From positions 1 to 61,916 of the forward strand of contig NZ_JAHCDD010000027.1 of assembly GCF_018413525.1 (NCBI RefSeq): DNA of 61,916 nucleotides, in the 5' to 3' direction. Numbering within the stretch: position 1 is the first letter of the stretch; the number at the start of each line of letters is the position of its first letter. This document shows positions 53,906-61,916 of this stretch, in pieces. The notes below the pieces were generated by a model. That model was given only the letters and a program-made list of their open reading frames with translations. It did not search any database and was not told the DNA's origin. This DNA is from Acidovorax sp. CCYZU-2555. Lineage in GTDB: Bacteria; Pseudomonadota; Gammaproteobacteria; Burkholderiales; Burkholderiaceae_C. Made by a program: the position numbers and the translations under genes.

Positions 53906-54649
53906 ACCCAAGGCCCCGTTCACGCCGCGCGCTTCGCGAAACGCGCGCGCCTGACCGAAATGCCCGTTGCCTATGAACGGCACGGGCGGGCGCAGCGCCG
54001 ACAGCGGCGAGGGGTGATTGCTGGTCAGCACCAGATGGCCGCGGTCCGTGGGAATCCAGGCCTGCTTCGACTGCGCATGGCTGCCCCAGAGCATGAACAC
54101 CACGGGATGCGGGCCTTCGGCCACATGGCGGATCACGGCGTCGGTCAGGGCTTCCCAGCCGCGCTTGCTGTGGCTTGCGGCCTGGCCCTCTTCCACCGTG
54201 AGGCAGGTGTTGAGCAGCAGCACGCCATGCGTGGCCCAGTTGGTCAGGCTGCCGCCTGGCACGGGAAAGGCCGGAATGGGCGTGCCCAGGTCGCGCTGCA
54301 TCTCCTTGAAGATGTTGCGCAGCGACGGCGGCAGGCGCACGCCGGACGCGACCGAGAACGCCAGGCCTTCGGCCTGGCCGCGGCCGTGGTACGGGTCCTG
54401 GCCCAGAATCACCACGCGCACCGCTTCGGGCGGCGTGAGTTCGAGCGCGCGCAGCGGCTGGGGCGGAAAGATCGCCGCGCCCGCGTCGAGCCGCGCCTGC
54501 AGGAACGCCAGCAGTTGCTGGCCGCCGGCGCTCGCGAAAAAGCCGTCGACCAGCGGCTGCCAGCCCGCGGCCACGGGCCAGTCGGCCGGGTTCGCGGTCT
54601 GCAACTGGGTCGCGGCGTCGGGCACAAGAGTGTCGAACGGTTGCTGCAT
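53897..54649 (-). CDS. ung: Uracil-DNA glycosylase (family 1)
   Basis: A 250-residue repair enzyme that removes uracil from DNA. The catalytic water-activating loop is GQDPYHG (D85), and the leucine-loop HPSPLS lies near residue 207. FVML WGSHAQSKQ holds the conserved strand before it. It lies 14 bases after trpC on the same strand and may be read from the trp operon. Confidence 0.97.
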   Translation of the reverse strand: MQQPFDTLVPDAATQLQTANPADWPVAAGWQPLVDGFFASAGGQQLLAFLQARLDAGAAIFPPQPLRALELTPPEAVRVVILGQDPYHGRGQAEGLAFSVASGVRLPPSLRNIFKEMQRDLGTPIPAFPVPGGSLTNWATHGVLLLNTCLTVEEGQAASHSKRGWEALTDAVIRHVAEGPHPVVFMLWGSHAQSKQAWIPTDRGHLVLTSNHPSPLSALRPPVPFIGNGHFGQARAFREARGVNGALGSA

Positions 54650-54663
54650 GTAGTTGCGCGGTT

Positions 54664-55464
54664 TCAGGAGAACAGCTTGGCGAGCGCCAGGCCGGGGTCA
54701 TCGGCGCGCATGAACGCTTCGCCGACCAGGAAGGCGTTGACGCCCGCGTCGCGCAGCGTCTTCACGTCGGCGGGCGTCAGAATGCCCGATTCGGTGACCA
54801 GCAGCTTGTCGGCCGGCACCTGCTTTTGCAGCTCCAGCGTGGTCTGCAGGCTCACTTCGAAGGTGCGCAGGTTGCGGTTGTTGATGCCCAGCAGCGCGGT
54901 CTTGAGGCGCAGCGCGCGCTCGAGTTCGGCCGCATCGTGCACTTCGACCAGCACCGCCATGTCGAGGCTGCGCGCCACGGCTTCCATCTCGGCCATTTGC
55001 GCGTCGTCGAGGCAGGCCGCGATCAGCAAGATGCAGTCGGCGCCCATGGCGCGCGACTCATAGACCTGGTAGGGGTCGATCAGGAAATCCTTGCGCAGCA
55101 CCGGCAGCAGGCAGCTTGCGCGCGCCTGCTTCAGGTAGTCGACGCTGCCCTGGAAGAACTGCTTGTCGGTCAGCACCGAGAGGCAGGCCGCGCTCACCTT
55201 GCCGTCGCCGTCGGCATAGCTTTGCGCGATGTCGGCGGGAATGAAGTCGGCGCGTATCACGCCCTTGGACGGGCTGGCTTTCTTGACTTCGGCGATCACG
55301 GCCGCATGGCCCTTGGCGATCTTCGCGCGCAGCGCGCCTTCGAAATCACGCGTGAGCACGCGGCTTTCGGCATCGCGGCGCATGTCGGCCAGCGGCATGC
55401 GTTTGCGGGCAGCGGCGAGTTCTTCGCGCTTGACCGCCACGATCTTGTTGAGGATGTCGGACAT
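54664..55464 (-). CDS. trpC: Indole-3-glycerol phosphate synthase
   Basis: A 266-residue TIM-barrel enzyme of tryptophan synthesis, not fused to TrpF. It has [61 protein letters not shown] and VTESGI. It ends the trpE-trpG-trpD-trpC series, 28 bases after trpD. Confidence 0.98.
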   Translation of the reverse strand: MSDILNKIVAVKREELAAARKRMPLADMRRDAESRVLTRDFEGALRAKIAKGHAAVIAEVKKASPSKGVIRADFIPADIAQSYADGDGKVSAACLSVLTDKQFFQGSVDYLKQARASCLLPVLRKDFLIDPYQVYESRAMGADCILLIAACLDDAQMAEMEAVARSLDMAVLVEVHDAAELERALRLKTALLGINNRNLRTFEVSLQTTLELQKQVPADKLLVTESGILTPADVKTLRDAGVNAFLVGEAFMRADDPGLALAKLFS

Positions 55465-55492
55465 GGGAAGCTTTCGGTATCGGGGGAGAAAT

Positions 55493-56539
55493 TCAAACAG
55501 CGCGGGCGCTCGACAGCGCCTGCGACTTGGCGATCAGTTGCTGCAGCTTGGCCAGTGCCGCGCCGCTGTCGATCACCTGCTGAGCGCGCAGCAGGCCTTC
55601 GGCGATGCTGGGCACCACGTTCGCCGCGTACAGCGCCGCGCCGGCATTGAGGCACACGATATCGCGCGCCGGGCCCTTGGCACCTTGCAGCACGCCGCGC
55701 AGCATGGCCATCGACTCCTCGGGGTTCTCGACGCGCAGCGAGCGCGTGCTGGCCATCTGCAGGCCGAAGTCTTCGGGGTGGATTTCGTACTCGTGCACCG
55801 CGCCGTCCTTGAGCTCGCCGACCAGCGTGCTCGCGCCCAGGCTGATTTCGTCCAGCCCGTCGCGGCCGTAGACCACAAGCGCGTGTTCGGCGCCCAGGCG
55901 CTGCAGTGCGCGCACCTGGATGCCCACGAGGTCTTCGTGGAACACGCCCATCAGGATGTTGGGCGCGCTTGCCGGGTTGGTCAGCGGGCCCAGGATGTTG
56001 AACAGCGTGCGCACGCCCAGTTCCTTGCGCACCGCGGCGACGTTCTTCATCGCCGGATGGTGGTTGGGAGCGAACATGAAGCCTATGCCCACATCGGCGA
56101 TGCACTCGGCAATCGCTTCGGCCGACAGGTTCAGGTTGACGCCCAGCGCTTCCATCGCGTCGGCGCTGCCGCTCTTGCTCGAGACGCTGCGCCCGCCATG
56201 CTTGCTCACCTTGCCGCCGGCCGCGGCAATGACGAACATCGAGCAGGTGGAGATGTTGAAGGTGTTGGCGCCGTCGCCGCCCGTGCCGACAATGTCGACC
56301 AGATGGTTGGTGTCGGCCACCTGCACGCGCAGCGAGAACTCGCGCATGACCTGCGCGGCGGCCGTGATTTCGCCAATGGTTTCCTTCTTCACGCGCAGGC
56401 CCGTGAGGATGGCCGCGGTCATCAGCGGCGACATTTCGCCGCCCATGATCATGCGCATCAGGTGCAGCATTTCGTCATGGAAGATTTCGCGGTGTTCGAT
56501 GGTGCGCTGCAGCGCAGCCTGGGGAGTGATCTGTTTCAT
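55493..56539 (-). CDS. trpD: Anthranilate phosphoribosyltransferase
   Basis: A 348-residue enzyme that joins anthranilate to PRPP. The PRPP-binding [20 protein letters not shown] and [20 protein letters not shown] and the [20 protein letters not shown] region are intact. Start ATG 56539; eight bases after trpG. Confidence 0.98.
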   Translation of the reverse strand: MKQITPQAALQRTIEHREIFHDEMLHLMRMIMGGEMSPLMTAAILTGLRVKKETIGEITAAAQVMREFSLRVQVADTNHLVDIVGTGGDGANTFNISTCSMFVIAAAGGKVSKHGGRSVSSKSGSADAMEALGVNLNLSAEAIAECIADVGIGFMFAPNHHPAMKNVAAVRKELGVRTLFNILGPLTNPASAPNILMGVFHEDLVGIQVRALQRLGAEHALVVYGRDGLDEISLGASTLVGELKDGAVHEYEIHPEDFGLQMASTRSLRVENPEESMAMLRGVLQGAKGPARDIVCLNAGAALYAANVVPSIAEGLLRAQQVIDSGAALAKLQQLIAKSQALSSARAV

Positions 56540-56547
56540 GCCGGGTC

Positions 56548-57132
56548 TCAGGCCTTTTGTTCCAGGAAGTTGCGCAGCATCGCGTGGCCATGCTCGGTCA
56601 ATATGCTTTCGGGGTGGAATTGCACGCCCTGAATGGCCAGTTCGCGGTGGCGCACGCCCTGGATCTCGCCGTCTTCGCTGGTCGCGGTGATCTCCAGCAC
56701 ATCGGGCAGGCTTGCGCGCTCGATCACCAGCGAGTGGTAGCGGTTGACGGTGAACTGCCGCGGCAGATCGGCGAACACGCCCGACTGCGTGGTGGTGATC
56801 ACGCTGGTCTTGCCGTGCATCTGCTGCTGGGCGCGGATGATGCGCCCGTCGAACGCCGCGCCAATGCTCTGGTGGCCCAGGCACACGCCCAGGATGGGCA
56901 GCTTGCCGGCGAAGTGCTTGATGGCCGCGACCGAAATGCCGGCTTCGGCCGGCGAGCAGGGGCCGGGCGAGACAACGAGGCGCTCGGTGCCTTCGGCCTG
57001 CATGCGCGCGGCCAATTCCTCGAGCGTGATTTCGTCGTTGCGCACCACGCTGACCTCGGCACCGAGTTCGCCGAAGTACTGGACGATGTTGTAGGTGAAG
57101 CTGTCGTAGTTGTCGATCATCAGGAGTTTCAT
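56548..57132 (-). CDS. trpG: Anthranilate synthase glutamine amidotransferase subunit
   Basis: A 194-residue class I amidotransferase that supplies ammonia to TrpE. The oxyanion turn is [13 protein letters not shown] and the nucleophile cysteine is in [11 protein letters not shown]; the His-Glu pair is in [14 protein letters not shown]. It lies four bases after the chorismate mutase gene. Confidence 0.98.
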   Translation of the reverse strand: MKLLMIDNYDSFTYNIVQYFGELGAEVSVVRNDEITLEELAARMQAEGTERLVVSPGPCSPAEAGISVAAIKHFAGKLPILGVCLGHQSIGAAFDGRIIRAQQQMHGKTSVITTTQSGVFADLPRQFTVNRYHSLVIERASLPDVLEITATSEDGEIQGVRHRELAIQGVQFHPESILTEHGHAMLRNFLEQKA

Positions 57133-57136
57133 GGCA

Positions 57137-57478
57137 TCACTCCTTGTCAGCCTGAGGGGCCAGGCCCGCGGCGCGCAGGCGCGCGAGTTCCTGGTGTTCG
57201 TAGGCGATGAACAGCTCCATCATCGCGCGGTAGACCTGTTCGATCAGTTCGGGGCTGCCGCCTTCGGCCGTGGCCTGGGCGCGCACGCGCTCCACGATGG
57301 CCGCGATGCGCGCTTCGTCGCGCACCAGCTGCGCGTCGTTCTTCACGCGCGCCGCCTGGGTCATGAAGCCGCTGCGCTGCACCAGCAGCGGCACGAGGAT
57401 GTCGTCGAGAGCGTTCACGCCCTGGCGCACTTCAGCCATGTTCGTGCAGTGGGGCACTTTGTCGATTGCGCGGCTCAT
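57137..57478 (-). CDS. AroQ-type chorismate mutase inside the trp operon
   Basis: A 113-residue all-helical chorismate mutase-fold protein: [30 protein letters not shown] and [15 protein letters not shown]. The arginine, lysine and glutamate positions of AroQ enzymes appear to be present. It should convert chorismate to prephenate for Phe/Tyr, although PchB-type isochorismate lyase activity cannot be excluded. It overlaps trpE by ATGA and is followed by trpG, so an enzyme of a competing branch is made with the tryptophan enzymes. No signal peptide is visible. Confidence 0.88.
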   Translation of the reverse strand: MSRAIDKVPHCTNMAEVRQGVNALDDILVPLLVQRSGFMTQAARVKNDAQLVRDEARIAAIVERVRAQATAEGGSPELIEQVYRAMMELFIAYEHQELARLRAAGLAPQADKE

Positions 57479-58974
57479 TCCAGTCCTTCCTCTACCAATT
57501 CAGCGGCGCGCAGCAGCGCCCGCGCCTTGTGTTCCGTTTCGCGCCATTCCATCTCGGGCACCGAGTCGGCGACGACGCCGGCCGCGGCCTGCACATAGAG
57601 CATGCCGTCCTTGATCACGCCGGTGCGAATCGCGATCGCCACGTCCATGTCGCCCGCGAAGCTCAGATAGCCGCAGGCGCCGCCGTAGATGCCGCGCTTG
57701 ACGGGCTCAAGCTGGTCGATGACTTCCATCGCGTGCACCTTGGGCGCGCCGGTCAGCGTGCCCGCGGGGAAGGTCGCCTTGAGCACGTCCATGCTGGTCA
57801 TGCCGTCGTTGAGCAGGCCTTCGACATTGCTCACGATGTGCATCACATGGCTGTAGCGTTCCACCGCGAAAGCTTCGGTGACCTTGACGCTGCCGGTGCG
57901 CGCGATGCGGCCGATGTCGTTGCGCGCCAGGTCGATCAGCATCACATGTTCGGCGCGTTCCTTGGGGTCGTTGATCAGCTCGATTTCCGTCGCCTTGTCG
58001 GCCTCGGGCGTGGCGCCGCGTGGGCGCGTTCCGGCCAGCGGACGGATGGTGATCTTCTGGCCTTCGGGCGTCTTTTCCTGGCGCACCAGGATTTCCGGAC
58101 TCGCCCCCACCACATGGAAATCTCCGAAGTGGTAGTAGTACATGTAGGGGCTGGGGTTGAGCGAGCGCAGCGCGCGGTACAGGCTCAGCGGGCTTTGCGT
58201 GTAGCGCTTGTGGATGCGCTGGCCGACCTGCACCTGCATGAAGTCGCCCGCGGCGATCATCTCCTTGGCCTGCTCGACCGCGGCGATGTAATCCGCCTTG
58301 GCGAAGCTGCGCTGCGCGGGATGGCTTTCGCTGGCCTTGAGCTGGGGCGCGCTGACCGAATAGCGCAACTGCTCCTTGAGCGCGCGCAGGCGCTTCTTGC
58401 CGCGCGAATAGGCTTCCGACTGCGATGGGTCGGCGTAGACGATCAGGTACAGCTTGCCCGACAGGTTGTCGATGACCGCGACTTCCTCGCATTGCAGCAG
58501 CAGGATGTCGGGACAGCCCAGGTCGTCGGGCGGGCACGACTTCTCGAGCTTCTTCTCGACATAGCGCACCGCGTCGTAGCCGAAGTAGCCGGCCAGGCCG
58601 CCGCAAAAGCGCGGCATGCCGGGCGTCAGCGCGACCTTGAAACGCTGCTGGTAGGCGGCGATGAAGTCCAGCGGATTGCCTTCGTGCGTTTCGACCACCT
58701 GGCCATCGGTCACGACTTCCGTTTTGGCGTCGGCGCCAAAGCCGCTGGAGCGCAGCAGGCTGCGCGCGGGCAGGCCGATGAAGCTGTAGCGACCGAAACG
58801 CTCGCCGCCGACGACGGATTCGAGCAAGAAGCTGTACTTGCCATCGCCCTGGGCATGGGCCAGCTTGAGGTACAGCGACAGCGGGGTTTCGAGGTCGGCA
58901 AAGGCCTCGACCATCAAGGGAATGCGGTTGAAGCCTTGCGCGCTAAGGCTTTTGAATTCGAGTTCTGTGATCAC
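57475..58974 (-). CDS. trpE: Anthranilate synthase component I
   Basis: A 499-residue chorismate-using subunit. The Trp feedback-binding motif LLES-x10-S is present at 50-64. The catalytic domain has PLAGTRPRGATPEADKATEI, LIDLARNDIGRIARTGSVKV and TFPAGTLTGAPKVHAMEVID. The start is GTG 58974 with GGAG nine bases upstream. It is preceded by a candidate leader peptide and hairpins, and upstream by gph and rpe on the same strand. Confidence 0.97.
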   Translation of the reverse strand: MITELEFKSLSAQGFNRIPLMVEAFADLETPLSLYLKLAHAQGDGKYSFLLESVVGGERFGRYSFIGLPARSLLRSSGFGADAKTEVVTDGQVVETHEGNPLDFIAAYQQRFKVALTPGMPRFCGGLAGYFGYDAVRYVEKKLEKSCPPDDLGCPDILLLQCEEVAVIDNLSGKLYLIVYADPSQSEAYSRGKKRLRALKEQLRYSVSAPQLKASESHPAQRSFAKADYIAAVEQAKEMIAAGDFMQVQVGQRIHKRYTQSPLSLYRALRSLNPSPYMYYYHFGDFHVVGASPEILVRQEKTPEGQKITIRPLAGTRPRGATPEADKATEIELINDPKERAEHVMLIDLARNDIGRIARTGSVKVTEAFAVERYSHVMHIVSNVEGLLNDGMTSMDVLKATFPAGTLTGAPKVHAMEVIDQLEPVKRGIYGGACGYLSFAGDMDVAIAIRTGVIKDGMLYVQAAAGVVADSVPEMEWRETEHKARALLRAAELVEEGLE

Positions 58975-59049
58975 AGAAAGAGCTCCCAGCTCGGGGCGGC
59001 AGGCGGTTTCCGTTCGGGAAATACAGCGCGTACCGCAGTTCAATCTAAC

Positions 59050-59095
59050 GGCCCGTCGAGGGCCACGGGTGCACGCTGGGACGTGCCCCAGGTGC
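59050..59095 (-). promoter_or_regulatory. Two leader hairpins between the candidate Trp leader peptide and trpE
   Basis: On the minus strand a stem GCACCTGGG/CCCAGCGTGC (59095-59071) is followed by GGCCC-TCGAC-GGGCC (59064-59050) and then GTTAGATT. This is an attenuator-like order, but the T-run is weak. Confidence 0.4.
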
Positions 59096-59097
59096 CA

Positions 59098-59181
59098 TCA
59101 AGCGTTCAAGTGCGTAGGCTTGCGCCAGGGCCAGGCTCCCCGGTCTTTGAGACCTGCAATGAACGTGCGGTGAATGAACAT
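59098..59181 (-). CDS. Candidate tryptophan-rich leader peptide
   Basis: A 27-codon frame, start MFIHRTFIAGLKDRGAWPWR, lies 123 bases before trpE and contains two Trp codons in W-P-W, a 7% share in a stretch of 27. Two hairpins follow. This is the layout of a trp attenuation leader. There is no ribosome site before the ATG. A TACACT box ends only seven bases upstream of it, so if transcription starts there the message would be nearly leaderless. The Trp pair may be chance. Confidence 0.42.
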   Translation of the reverse strand: MFIHRTFIAGLKDRGAWPWRKPTHLNA

Positions 59182-59219
59182 GGGGCAAAGTGTAGCAAAC
59201 CCGCGCCGGTGCCAGGGCT

Positions 59220-59921
59220 TCAAGCGCTCAACAACGTGGGAACGACCGTCAATTCCTGCAGGCTGTCGATGCAGGCCTCGGCATCGACGTCGCGCACCGG
59301 CTCGCCATGGTTGTAGCCATAGCTGACCAGCACCACCGGGCAGCCCGCGGCGCGCGCGGCCTTGGCGTCGTTGCTCGAGTCGCCGATCATCAGCGTGTGC
59401 CGGGGCGCGCTGCCCAGCGCTTCGCAGGTCTTGATCAGCGGCAGCGGGTCGGGCTTCTTGCGCTCGAACGAGTCGCCGCCGAACACATGCTCGAACAGAC
59501 CGTCGAGCCCCTTGGCCGCGAGCAGCGGCTGGGCGAACGACAGCGGCTTGTTGGTCAGGCAGGCCAGGCGCAGGCCCTGGGCGCGCAAGGCCTCGAGACC
59601 TTCGCGCACGCCCGCATACACCTCGGCGTACTGGCCGTTGATCGCCAGGTAATGGTGCTGGTAACGCTCCCAGGCCTGGGGATAGACGGCTTCGATGTCG
59701 GCAGCGCCGACATGCGCCAGCACGCTGCGAATCAGATGCTCCGAGCCCTTGCCCACCATGGCTTCGATGGCCGCGGGCGCGACCGCCGGCAGCTGAAGAT
59801 CGGCCAGCATGCCGTTGAGCGCGGCGCTGAAGTCGCCCAGCGTATCGACCATGGTGCCGTCCAGATCCACGATGGCGGCGTCGAAGTTGAAGGAGCGAAG
59901 CGAGGGATGGGGCAAAAGCAT
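59220..59921 (-). CDS. gph: Phosphoglycolate phosphatase
   Basis: A 233-residue HAD-family enzyme that removes phosphate from 2-phosphoglycolate. Motif I is AAIVDLDGTMVDTLGDFSAA, motif II is LACLTNKP, motif III holds the K in FERKKPDPLP and motif IV is MIGDSSNDAKAA. It lies between rpe and trpE, the usual place in this group. Confidence 0.95.
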   Translation of the reverse strand: MLLPHPSLRSFNFDAAIVDLDGTMVDTLGDFSAALNGMLADLQLPAVAPAAIEAMVGKGSEHLIRSVLAHVGAADIEAVYPQAWERYQHHYLAINGQYAEVYAGVREGLEALRAQGLRLACLTNKPLSFAQPLLAAKGLDGLFEHVFGGDSFERKKPDPLPLIKTCEALGSAPRHTLMIGDSSNDAKAARAAGCPVVLVSYGYNHGEPVRDVDAEACIDSLQELTVVPTLLSA

Positions 59922-59995
59922 GGCAAGCTCAAAAAATGGCGGATGACTATCGCCAGTCGAGGGCGCCGCCTGCGAAACTGGCGTGCCCCAGCATT

Positions 59996-60087
59996 GGGGC
60001 AGCGAGGAAGGGCCGCCCCGCACCGAGGCTGCCGTCCCCCTCCACCGAAGGTTGAGAGGGGGAAGCGACGAAGTCGCTCAGGGGGTG
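59996..60087 (-). repeat. Intergenic multi-hairpin element, copy C
   Basis: Read on the minus strand it begins CACCCCCTGAGCG and supplies the rpe stop codon. Stems: AGCGAC/GTCGCT, CCCCCTC/GAGGGGG and GGCAGC/GCTGCC. Stems 1 and 3 differ from copies A and B by paired changes. Confidence 0.88.
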
Positions 60088-60764
60088 CTTAATTTTTCGC
60101 GCATGCCGTCGATCACGGCGCGGTAGTCGGGCTTGCCGAAGATCGCGCTGCCGGCGACGAAGGTGTCGGCACCGGCGTCGGCGACGCGGCGGATGTTGTC
60201 GCCCTTGATGCCGCCGTCGACTTCAAGGCGTATGTCCTTGCCCGAAGCCTCGATGCGCTTGCGCGCGTCTTCGATCTTGCGGAAGGTGCTGTCGATGAAG
60301 CTCTGGCCGCCGAAACCGGGGTTGACGCTCATCAGCAGGATCAGGTCGATGTCGTCGATCATCCAGTCGAGCACGTCGAGAGATGCGGCCGGATTGAACA
60401 CCAGGCCGGCCTTGCAGCCATGCGACTTGATGGCCTGCACGCTGCGGTGCACATGGGTCGATGCGTCGGGGTGGAAGCTGATGTAGTCGGCGCCGGCCTG
60501 GGCGAACGCCTGGGCCAGGGAATCGACGGGCTGCACCATCAGGTGCACGTCGATGGGCACGGCAACACCTTCGGCGGTCTTGGCGTGGGGCTTCAAAGCC
60601 TCACAGATCATGGGGCCGAAAGTCAGGTTGGGAACGTAATGATTGTCCATCACGTCGAAGTGGATCCAGTCGGCGCCGGCAGCAATGACGCTGCGGACTT
60701 CTTCACCGAGGCGGGAGAAGTCGGCGGACAGAATAGAGGGGGCGATGTGGAAGGTGCGGCTCAT
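60078..60764 (-). CDS. rpe: Ribulose-phosphate 3-epimerase
   Basis: A 228-residue TIM-barrel enzyme that interconverts ribulose-5-phosphate and xylulose-5-phosphate. It has [48 protein letters not shown] and [14 protein letters not shown], with all metal ligands. The C-terminal STP and stop codon come from repeat copy C. Confidence 0.98.
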   Translation of the reverse strand: MSRTFHIAPSILSADFSRLGEEVRSVIAAGADWIHFDVMDNHYVPNLTFGPMICEALKPHAKTAEGVAVPIDVHLMVQPVDSLAQAFAQAGADYISFHPDASTHVHRSVQAIKSHGCKAGLVFNPAASLDVLDWMIDDIDLILLMSVNPGFGGQSFIDSTFRKIEDARKRIEASGKDIRLEVDGGIKGDNIRRVADAGADTFVAGSAIFGKPDYRAVIDGMREKLSTP

Positions 60765-60793
60765 CCGTCAATTGTCGCAGTTACTATTGCGCC

Positions 60794-61201
60794 ATGCCGA
60801 CCAACGACTTTCAGATCGAGGTAACGCCCGAATACCTGCCGGAGCAATCTGCGCCGGAAGCCGGAGTGTTCCGCTTTGCCTACACCATCACCATCACCAA
60901 CGCGGGCCGAACGCCCGCGCAGTTGATTGCCCGCCACTGGATCATCAGCGACAGCAACGGGCATACCGAGGAGGTCAAGGGCCTGGGCGTCATCGGCCAC
61001 CAGCCGCTGCTCCAGCCCGGCGAAGCCTTCCAGTACAGCAGCGGCTGCGAGCTGCGCACGTCCAGCGGTACGATGCACGGCAGCTACCTGTGCGTGACCG
61101 ATGAAGGCGAAACCTTCACCGCGGCGATACGCCTGTTCATGCTCGAAGCCTTCGATTCCGGCGCCAACTCGCGCCCTCTGAGTGACCGCATATTGCACTG
61201 A
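60794..61201 (+). CDS. apaG: ApaG protein
   Basis: A 135-residue single beta-sandwich protein (fibronectin III-like) with VTPEYLPEQSAPEAGVFRFA, ITITNAGRTPAQLIARHWII and YSSGCELRTSSGTMHGSYLC. The family has been linked to Ap4A levels and cobalt resistance; its direct role is unclear. Divergent from rpe by 29 bases and followed without a gap by the next gene. Confidence 0.95.
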   Translation: MPTNDFQIEVTPEYLPEQSAPEAGVFRFAYTITITNAGRTPAQLIARHWIISDSNGHTEEVKGLGVIGHQPLLQPGEAFQYSSGCELRTSSGTMHGSYLCVTDEGETFTAAIRLFMLEAFDSGANSRPLSDRILH

Positions 61202-61916
61202 ATGAAGCGAACCGCTTACGACCTTCCCCTGCTGCTGCTCGAACTCGATCCGCAGGCCGACCTCGCCCAACGCCATCTGTGGCTGATCCATCTGCTGGCC
61301 TGGGTGCGCGCGCCCGCGCCTTCCGTCGATCTGGCCGTAGACCGCGTACGCCAGTTCGTCGATGCACTGGAAGCCGACCCCGCGGCCTGCGCGCGCATGC
61401 AGGCCTGGTGGGAGCGGTTCATTGAAACCGTCGACATCACCACGCTGCTGGCCGACTTCGGCTTCGCGCCGCGCACCGCGCTGGCCAGCGAAATGAACGA
61501 GCGACTGCGCTACAAGCTGCTGCCGGCAAGCCCCGAGACCATAGACGCCTCCGAGCTGTTCATGCTCGCGCTGCCCGAGGAGTTCGACGCGCGCTGGCTC
61601 AATGCGCTCGACGGCGAACTGCTGGCGCGCCTGCGCGTGCTGGTGTCGTCGCAGCAGGATGGCCCTTCGTACTGGCAGCAGACGCTGCTCAGCGCGATCA
61701 CCTATTGCGCCGGTCAGATCCTTTCGACCGGCTTTGCACCCGAGCTGCGCCTGCGCATGAGCCACAGCGCGCGCCACGAACAGCCCTTTCACGCGCTGAT
61801 ACACGACGTGGAAAACCTGCGCGTCGAAGTGATGCTCGCGCTGCGCACGCCCGATCGCCTGCTGGCCGCGGAGCAGCGGCTGCGCGATCGGCTCGACGCC
61901 TGCCGCGCGGCCACGG
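61202..61916 (+). CDS. N-terminal part of a PF10136-type 'site-specific recombinase' membrane protein (partial)
   Basis: At least 238 codons, running off the right edge. It starts ATG 61202, one base after the apaG stop. The sequence LDPQADLAQRHLWLIHLLAW, TTLLADFGFAPRTALASEMN and ITYCAGQILSTGFAPELRLR matches, from memory, the helical N-terminal region of proteins annotated as site-specific recombinase (gonococcal Gcr type) in Burkholderiales. The membrane part expected further on is outside the window. The annotated recombinase role of this family is poorly supported. Confidence 0.72.
   Translation, partial: MKRTAYDLPLLLLELDPQADLAQRHLWLIHLLAWVRAPAPSVDLAVDRVRQFVDALEADPAACARMQAWWERFIETVDITTLLADFGFAPRTALASEMNERLRYKLLPASPETIDASELFMLALPEEFDARWLNALDGELLARLRVLVSSQQDGPSYWQQTLLSAITYCAGQILSTGFAPELRLRMSHSARHEQPFHALIHDVENLRVEVMLALRTPDRLLAAEQRLRDRLDACRAAT

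Overview
The window is high-GC bacterial chromosome. Gene order and protein sequences (pilT-cNMP gene-pilU, rpe-gph-trpE-trpG-trpD-trpC, oxyR-recG, glpD/glpR/glpK, TctC-type binding proteins, a PF10136-type 'site-specific recombinase') point to a betaproteobacterium of the order Burkholderiales, most likely family Comamonadaceae. The genus cannot be fixed from the sequence. Most genes are ordinary housekeeping genes, and one low-GC accessory insert stands out.

Layout. 1-2.1 kb: the end of a NorR-like sigma-54 activator, an FKBP prolyl isomerase and a class V aminotransferase. 2.1-11.4 kb: a lipoprotein resembling GH79 glycosidases, then a catabolic cluster. The cluster holds a fused biotin-dependent acyl-CoA carboxylase and an acyl-CoA ligase facing a TetR regulator, with TctC-type and LivK-type binding proteins behind the regulator. 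11.4-20.9 kb: yggS, the twitching motors pilT and pilU around a cyclic-nucleotide-binding protein, a dehydrogenase, a frameshifted methyltransferase facing an AraC/PchR-like regulator, dolP-diaA, and yraN/rsmI. 20.97-24.64 kb: an accessory insert with an IS2-type transposase remnant and a large AT-rich gene. The protein of that gene has a Q/N/P-rich N-terminal half with 11 PIYQ repeats.

24.6-35.4 kb: a YegD-like Hsp70 protein, initiator tRNA, and the spc/alpha ribosomal operon (rplN to rplQ with secY and rpoA, minus strand). infA is not between secY and rpmJ, and the cluster begins at rplN. 35.4-40.5 kb: glycerol catabolism (glpD, glpR, glpK) and proC. 40.6-49 kb: a DODA-type dioxygenase, a small DUF1269-like protein, ubiA, oxyR, recG, an HD-GYP phosphodiesterase and queA. 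49-53 kb: a four-gene ferric-siderophore ABC importer behind a Fur-like box. 53-61.9 kb: an EamA permease, ung, and rpe-gph-(candidate Trp leader)-trpE-chorismate mutase-trpG-trpD-trpC, then apaG and the start of a PF10136-type membrane protein.

Two things deserve attention. One is the low-GC repeat protein at 21.8-24.3 kb, whose motifs recall EPIYA-type secreted effectors. The other is a family of about 90-bp intergenic elements (four copies) whose stems keep pairing through compensatory changes and which sit on or just after stop codons.
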